Assembly (NCBI GenBank): GCA_027484025.1
Contig: JAIXTI010000121.1
Span: forward strand, 1-64,000
Reading direction: 5' to 3'
Length of the DNA: 64,000 bases
Source: a bacterium
Lineage (GTDB): Bacteria > Gemmatimonadota > Gemmatimonadetes > Gemmatimonadales > Gemmatimonadaceae
In this document: piece after piece, positions 59,464 through 64,000 of the stretch
Position numbering within the stretch: the first letter of the stretch is position 1
Layout of the letters: every line of letters starts with the position of its first letter
Notes under the pieces: generated by a model
Seen by the model: only the letters and a program-made list of their open reading frames with translations
Database searches by the model: none
What the model was told of the DNA's origin: nothing
Program-made: the position numbers and the translations under genes

Positions 59464-62013
59464 ATGACGGGGTCTCCTACGGCAATTCCAGCACAACAGC
59501 GCATGAACAGGGGCCGTCCTGAGACGGGCCTTTCACGGTGGCTGGCCATCCTCAGCCTCCTGTCAGTGCTGCCGGGATTGGCCGGTATGCTGCTCGGTAT
59601 GCCGCGGCTCGCGCAACCACTGAACACCTTCGCACCGGCGCGTCTGGGCGGAGCGGTGCTCGTCTCGATTGCTGCGCTGGGGCTGTTGGCGAAGCTGGAG
59701 CAGCGGCGACACCTCGCCCGCGCGCTCGCCGTCGCCGGAGGGCTGCTCGCGCTATACGGCGTGTACCTCTCGCTCGGCGGGTATGCGTCACCCATGGACG
59801 CCATGGTCGCCCACCGATTGGGCAAGGCGTACGCGGACGCCACGCACACATTGCCGGTCACCGTCAGCGCGCTCTTTCTCCTATACTCGACCGCGCTCCT
59901 CCTGCTCTGCAAGGAGAAGCACACAGAGCAGTCGCTCGTGATCATCGGTGCCTTGGCGTCATCACAGGTGGCGCTCGCCGGCGTGATGTTCACCACGCAG
60001 TTGGCAGGATTGATCGAAGGCACGGCGGTACAGCCGCTGCGCGCTCCGTTATTCTCCTTGCTCTCGGCCCTCGCCTTGGGGCTCGCGCTCCTCGAACGCC
60101 TGGCGCGCCGAGAACAGACGAGTGTCGCGCCACCGCGGTGGGCGCCGATGCTCGCCGGGGTGAGCTCGGCGCTCGTGGTGCTCGTCCTCTGGCAGGCACT
60201 GCTCGCGCGTGAGGCTTCGCAACTACAAGCGCGGAGTGCCATCACAGCCGACGCGGTGAACCGCGCAGTGCAGCGGCAGTATGCCGCGCTGGTCCGCACG
60301 ATGGGCCGGGTTGGTGCCAATCTGTCGGCCTCCACCGACGACAACGAACCGCTCTGGTCGGTGGGGCTTCCCCGACTCGTCGAGGACATGCCCGAACTGA
60401 AGCATGTCCTGTGGTTCGATGCCAGCGGTACGCTGCTGCACTCGGCATTGCCACAGTCGCTGCCGGCCGATGTCATGGCAGAGCTGTCGGCGCATATCCG
60501 CACCTCAAATGTGCGCAGCGGCAGCACATTCGTGGCGCACAGCACGACGATGCGGACTGGGGCGTGGCATTTGGCGCTCTGGTGGCCCGTGCAGTCAGCA
60601 ACTCGTGGAGCGACGGTGTTGGTGGCGTTGGTCGACGAGGTCGAAATGATCCGCCTATTTGCTGAGGATGCGAGCCGTGAGTTTTCGCTCCGTTTGCGCG
60701 CGGGCGACACGCTCTTGTTGCGCGTCGGAGATAGCGAGCCTGACGCGTTGCCGTTTGTCTCCGCTCTAACCGTTGGTGCGCGCCAGCTAACGCTGGACGT
60801 GACGCAACGGCCGGGGGTCGCGCGCGCGCCACTGGCCGACGTGGTCCTTGCGCTTGGTCTCACGGTATCGGTACTGCTGGCGCTCACGCTGTGGCTGCAA
60901 CGTCGCAACTGGCTGCAAGCGCACGCTGAAGGGCAGCGTTTTCGCGCCGTGTTCGAAACTGCCTTTCAGGTACAGCTCCTGCTCGATGCGAACGGCACCG
61001 TCCTCGAGGCCAATCGTGCGGCTGGTGAGCTCGCCGAGTGCGATCCGGGTGCCCTCGCCGGCAGGCCTTTATGGAACATCCCCTGGTGGAATGAGGATCA
61101 GGTCACCGAAGCGCGGGTGCATGAGCGTTTCAATCGTGCGAAGGCTGGTGAAACGCAACGTTTCGAAGTGGAAATCGGGCGCGGGCGCGACCGGGCCCTC
61201 ACGCTCGACTTCTCGCTCAAGCCGGTTCTCGATGCGCTCCAGAAAACCTCACAGGTGATTGTTGAAGGTCGTGACCTCACCATTCGCAAGCGCGCCGAAG
61301 AATCGATGCGCGAGATGAGTGCGCTGACGACGATGGGGCGGCTGGCGGCTCGAGTCGCGCATGAGATCAACAATCCGCTGGCGGGCATTCAGAACTCGTT
61401 CCTGCTCATTCGCGGGGCGATACCGACCGACCATCCGCACTACCGGTTTGTGGGCGCCATCGAACGCGAGATCTCACGAATCGCGGCGGTGACGCGTCAA
61501 TTGTACGAGACGTATCGTCCCGATCAGAGTACGGTGGCGGAATCGAGCGTGATTCTGGCGGTGAGTGATGCGGTGAGCTTTCTGGAGCAGGTGAATCGCA
61601 ACCGCAACGTGCGCATTGTGGCCAACATGGCGCAGGCGCCATCCATGGTGCCGGTGCCTGACGCGTTGCTGCGTCAGACGTTGTACAACCTGGTGCAGAA
61701 TGCCATGGATGTGTCGCCTCCCGGTGGGACGGTAACGGTGAGCGCGGTGCGGGAAAACGACGACTGTGTGTTGCGTGTCTCGGATGACGGCCCGGGTATT
61801 CCCGCCGCCATTCGCGAACGGATCTTCGATCCGTTCTTCAGCACGAAAGACCGCACGATGAAGACCGGCGGCATGGGCATTGGCCTCGCGCTGGTGCGAC
61901 AGTCGGTGTTGGCTGTGGGTGGCCGGATCACGGTGCATGACCGTGAGACCGGTGGAACGGAGTTCGAAGTGCGTTTACCGATGACCCCCCTGGATACCGG
62001 AGTATTGCGATGA
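59464..62013 (+). CDS. membrane sensor histidine kinase with PAS domain
   Basis: 849 residues. About eight hydrophobic segments in 25-245 form an N-terminal integral sensor module, followed by an extracytoplasmic-looking region to about 465 and another membrane helix (about 465-490). A PAS domain (about 492-600) follows. The HisKA box is AHEINNPL with His633; HATPase has N746 in the N box, DDGPG (774-778) and GGMGIGLAL near 802-810. Its ATGA stop overlaps the response regulator start. Signal and targets are unknown. Confidence 0.9.
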   Translation: MTGSPTAIPAQQRMNRGRPETGLSRWLAILSLLSVLPGLAGMLLGMPRLAQPLNTFAPARLGGAVLVSIAALGLLAKLEQRRHLARALAVAGGLLALYGVYLSLGGYASPMDAMVAHRLGKAYADATHTLPVTVSALFLLYSTALLLLCKEKHTEQSLVIIGALASSQVALAGVMFTTQLAGLIEGTAVQPLRAPLFSLLSALALGLALLERLARREQTSVAPPRWAPMLAGVSSALVVLVLWQALLAREASQLQARSAITADAVNRAVQRQYAALVRTMGRVGANLSASTDDNEPLWSVGLPRLVEDMPELKHVLWFDASGTLLHSALPQSLPADVMAELSAHIRTSNVRSGSTFVAHSTTMRTGAWHLALWWPVQSATRGATVLVALVDEVEMIRLFAEDASREFSLRLRAGDTLLLRVGDSEPDALPFVSALTVGARQLTLDVTQRPGVARAPLADVVLALGLTVSVLLALTLWLQRRNWLQAHAEGQRFRAVFETAFQVQLLLDANGTVLEANRAAGELAECDPGALAGRPLWNIPWWNEDQVTEARVHERFNRAKAGETQRFEVEIGRGRDRALTLDFSLKPVLDALQKTSQVIVEGRDLTIRKRAEESMREMSALTTMGRLAARVAHEINNPLAGIQNSFLLIRGAIPTDHPHYRFVGAIEREISRIAAVTRQLYETYRPDQSTVAESSVILAVSDAVSFLEQVNRNRNVRIVANMAQAPSMVPVPDALLRQTLYNLVQNAMDVSPPGGTVTVSAVRENDDCVLRVSDDGPGIPAAIRERIFDPFFSTKDRTMKTGGMGIGLALVRQSVLAVGGRITVHDRETGGTEFEVRLPMTPLDTGVLR

Positions 62014-62753
62014 GTCGCGGCCGAATACTGATCGCTGATGACGAACCCACCTATCTCACGTCAACCGCCGAGTTGCTGCGACGTGAAGGGTTCACGGTGG
62101 ACACGGTCGAGGAGGCCGAGGGCGCGCTTCAGGCCATCACCGCCAATCCGTACGACCTGCTCATTACCGACCTCGAGATGCCGGGCAATGCCGATCTCGA
62201 TCTCGTGCAGCAGGTTGCGCATCTCAGCGGCGGGCTGCCCATCATCATCATTACGGGGTTTCCATCGGTCCGTTCGGCAGTGGCGTCCATCGAGCTGCCG
62301 GTCGCGGCGTACCTGGTGAAGCCGGTGCACTTCCCCGAGCTGCTCAAGCGGGTGTCGAGCGCGGTCGCACGATTCCGGTCGTACCGTGCCATGCAGACGG
62401 CGGAAACGCGACTGCGCGAATACCGTCTGCAATTGGAGCCACCACCGGCACCGGGCACGCTTCCGATCGCCCCAACGGGTGACGCGCGAAATGGCGTGGA
62501 CTCCTTTCTCGCGCTGACGCTGCGCAACGTGATGGGCTCGCTCACCGACCTCGAACAGCTCGGCCGTGCGCTGGCTGGCCAAACGACCCCCGACGTGCAC
62601 GCCTGCCAGCTGATCAATTGTCCGCGTGGTGCTCAGCTGCAAGCGGCGCTGGAAGAAACAATCAGTGTGTTGGAGGAAACCAAGGGGGCGTTCAAGTCGA
62701 AAACGCTGGGCGATTTGCGCCACAAGCTGGAACTGGTGCTGAAGCATGTGTGA
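62010..62753 (+). CDS. response regulator with receiver domain and uncharacterised C-terminal region
   Basis: 247 residues. Intact receiver: acidic Asp10-Asp11, phosphoacceptor Asp54 (LLITDLEMPG), Thr82, Lys104 (YLVKP). The C-terminal half (about 125-247) is helical with no DNA-binding motif that I recognise; it is not a standard HTH output, so it may act by protein contact. It is coupled to the histidine kinase by a 4-bp overlap, so the pair is a cognate two-component system. Confidence 0.9.
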   Translation: MSRGRILIADDEPTYLTSTAELLRREGFTVDTVEEAEGALQAITANPYDLLITDLEMPGNADLDLVQQVAHLSGGLPIIIITGFPSVRSAVASIELPVAAYLVKPVHFPELLKRVSSAVARFRSYRAMQTAETRLREYRLQLEPPPAPGTLPIAPTGDARNGVDSFLALTLRNVMGSLTDLEQLGRALAGQTTPDVHACQLINCPRGAQLQAALEETISVLEETKGAFKSKTLGDLRHKLELVLKHV

Positions 62754-62845
62754 GCCGCAGCACTGACGGCGCAGCAATCGGTGCGTCTTTTGCACAAAGC
62801 ATCCACATTTTGTGCGCTACGGTACACGATGGGAAGTTCTGACTC

Positions 62846-62874
62846 TTGCCAAGCGTGACAGTATCCACGATACT
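62846..62874 (+). promoter_or_regulatory. sigma-70-like promoter before the structured leader
   Basis: TTGCCA (62846-62851), 17-bp spacer, GATACT (62869-62874). It would start a transcript near 62881, ahead of a series of hairpins. A weaker sigma-54-like match (GG at 62780 and GC at 62792, 12 apart) lies upstream. Confidence 0.5.
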
Positions 62875-62880
62875 CCCATT

Positions 62881-63093
62881 GTCTAGTTGCAGTGCTCACG
62901 TCCCTTCTGTGCAGGGGCCGAGCACGACCGCCTAGGGAATTTCAGCATTCGCTGAAACGCTGGACCAGTACTGACGGCACAAAAAAACGGATCGCTCGAA
63001 CGATCCAACCTTGACGGACGGGACATCGGTCCCGGTCAGTCGAAGGCGCGAAACCCGCTCACAAGAGTGCGGTCTCGCGTCTTTTTTGTTTTT
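62881..63093 (+). ncRNA. structured leader or small RNA of unknown class
   Basis: Between a promoter-like sequence and an intrinsic terminator lie several stems: TTCAGC/GCTGAA (about 62941-62956), GGATCG/CGATCC (about 62991-63006) and CGGGAC/GTCCCG with an ATCG tetraloop (about 63018-63033). It matches none of the riboswitch classes I know. It ends 65 bases before the sigma-54 activator, so it could be an attenuator or an independent small RNA. No protein gene is seen in 62754-63158. Confidence 0.45.
63047..63093 (+). terminator. intrinsic terminator upstream of the sigma-54 activator
   Basis: A stem with CGCGA/TCGCG and ACC-CGC/GCG-GGT pairs around ACAA, followed by TTTTTTGTTTTT. A strong U-tract lies within the leader of the next gene. 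Confidence 0.8.
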
Positions 63094-63158
63094 GCCCGTG
63101 GTGATGCAGCGCACCCCTCACGAGGCCGGTAGTCACCGGCGTCCTTTCAGGTCCGGAT

Positions 63159-64000
63159 ATGAGCAACGTCGCTCTATACAACACTGAGGTTCCGTCCGCC
63201 TTCCCATTGGCCCGCGGCGCGTCACTCACCACGCGCGTCCCTAGCGGCCGCGATCGGCACCTGCGCATTGCCTCTGAGGGGCAGGTGACCACCTCCACGC
63301 CGCGCCCCGCCCTGCTGCGCATCCTGGTCGTGTCTTCCAACGTGCAGGCGTGCGTGGCACTGCGAGAGGTCTTCGAGCGCGAAGGGCGAGAGGTCTTGAG
63401 CGCGTCGTCGCCGGCCGGTGTGGTCGAGATGATCGGTCGCGCCGAAGTGAACCTGCTGATCAGCGATCAGTTGTTGCCTGACGAGAGTGGTTACGCGCTC
63501 CTTGAATCGGTGCGCGAGAAGCATCCCACCGTCATGACTGCGCTCATGGCCGCGCCGGGAATGTCGCAGGCGCCGCTCCTGGCGTTCGAGCGCGGCGCGT
63601 CGGACTACCTCACGCAGCCCATCGACGCCGACGAAGCGGTAGCCTTCCTGCGCCGCGCTGACAACATGCACACGGTTCGTGAGCATGTCGTGACGCCGAC
63701 GAGCGGAGCATACGAAGCGCCCGACTACCGTGGCATGTACGGCACCACGTCGGTGATGCGTGATGTCTTCCGGATGATCTCGCGGGTGGGCCGTACGGGG
63801 GTGACCGTACTGGTCACCGGCGAGAGCGGCACGGGAAAGGAACTGGTGGCGCGCGCGCTGCACGACGAAAGCGCACGGCGCAACAAGCCGTTCATCGCCC
63901 TCAACTGCTCGGCGTTGCCGTCGGAGCTCGTGGAGAGCGAGCTGTTCGGTCACACACGTGGCGCGTTCACGGGCGCCGTGAAGGATCGCGGCGGCCTGTT
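63159..64000 (+). CDS. NtrC-family sigma-54-dependent regulator with degenerate receiver (3' end beyond window)
   Basis: At least 280 residues; truncated by the window end. A receiver-like domain (about 53-165) keeps the acceptor-type Asp103 (LLISDQLLPDESG), but Ser59-Ser60 replace the acidic pair and Gln153 replaces the switch Lys (YLTQPID). The AAA+ domain starts near 195, with Walker A GESGTGKE (221-228) and the sigma-54 contact loop GAFTGA (268-273). ATG 63159 is the start. Located after a two-component pair and a structured leader. Confidence 0.92.
   Translation, partial: MSNVALYNTEVPSAFPLARGASLTTRVPSGRDRHLRIASEGQVTTSTPRPALLRILVVSSNVQACVALREVFEREGREVLSASSPAGVVEMIGRAEVNLLISDQLLPDESGYALLESVREKHPTVMTALMAAPGMSQAPLLAFERGASDYLTQPIDADEAVAFLRRADNMHTVREHVVTPTSGAYEAPDYRGMYGTTSVMRDVFRMISRVGRTGVTVLVTGESGTGKELVARALHDESARRNKPFIALNCSALPSELVESELFGHTRGAFTGAVKDRGGL

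Noticed and set aside
62776-62794. Sigma-54 promoter for the structured leader
   Set aside because: GG/GC spacing is right, but the -24 region departs from the consensus; the sigma-70-like site at 62846 is better.

Overview
The window is a GC-rich bacterial chromosome segment with densely packed genes, many of them overlapping as ATGA, GTGA or TGATG. It carries the replication-origin neighbourhood: parA-parB with two parS sites near 4-6 kb, then dnaN, dnaA, rpmH, rnpA, yidD, yidC and mnmE at 48-55 kb. A GWxTD-domain lipoprotein, a tricorn-type S41 protease, a TldD/TldE pair, a PxKF-tailed nuclease and frequent GTG/TTG starts suggest Gemmatimonadota. That placement is an inference from gene content, not a database match.

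Layout. 1-6 kb: a palindromic 122-bp repeat array, mnmG, a SIMPL-domain protein, a second array bracketed by two parS sites, then parAB. 6-11.4 kb: a nucleoside/basic-membrane-protein ABC transporter operon with an embedded Nif3-family gene. 11.4-17.5 kb: an HPF/RaiA-like gene between palindromes, a secreted M19 dipeptidase, a large extracellular nuclease and a PEP-CTERM-like protein. 17.5-27 kb (minus strand): the TldD/TldE pair, a SWIM-SNF2 helicase and Tex. 27-36 kb: a Uma2-family protein, an HxlR regulator divergent from an NADP/F420-type oxidoreductase, the tricorn-type protease, a lipoprotein, an MFS permease and an acyltransferase. 36-41.5 kb (minus strand): a short hypothetical, a type IV pilin, polA and the GWxTD lipoprotein. 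41.6-46 kb: a Ser/Thr kinase, pyrE, a methyl-accepting protein and an AraC-type regulator between two long palindromes. 46.4-55 kb: rnpB, a lipoprotein, then the dnaN/dnaA/rpmH/rnpA/yidD/yidC/mnmE block with a candidate origin. 55-64 kb: a Zn-protease-like protein, a DUF2225 protein, upp, a DUF2156 protein, a LOG-family protein, a histidine kinase with its response regulator, a structured leader, and a sigma-54 activator cut by the window end.

The most unusual content is intergenic. Several families of long inverted repeats, about 85-235 bp, fill gene ends. One family (three full copies and one half copy) brackets two single-gene modules, the HPF-like gene and the AraC-type gene. Its arms keep perfect pairing through a matched base change. 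A different 122-bp palindromic repeat forms arrays on both sides of the mnmG-SIMPL block, and one array lies between the two parS sites. Other notable points are an rnpA with no ordinary start codon where homology says it should begin, and a possible small RNA or attenuator ahead of the sigma-54 activator.

I saw no tRNA, transposase, prophage or CRISPR array. Functions are assigned by reading motifs by eye; no searches were run.
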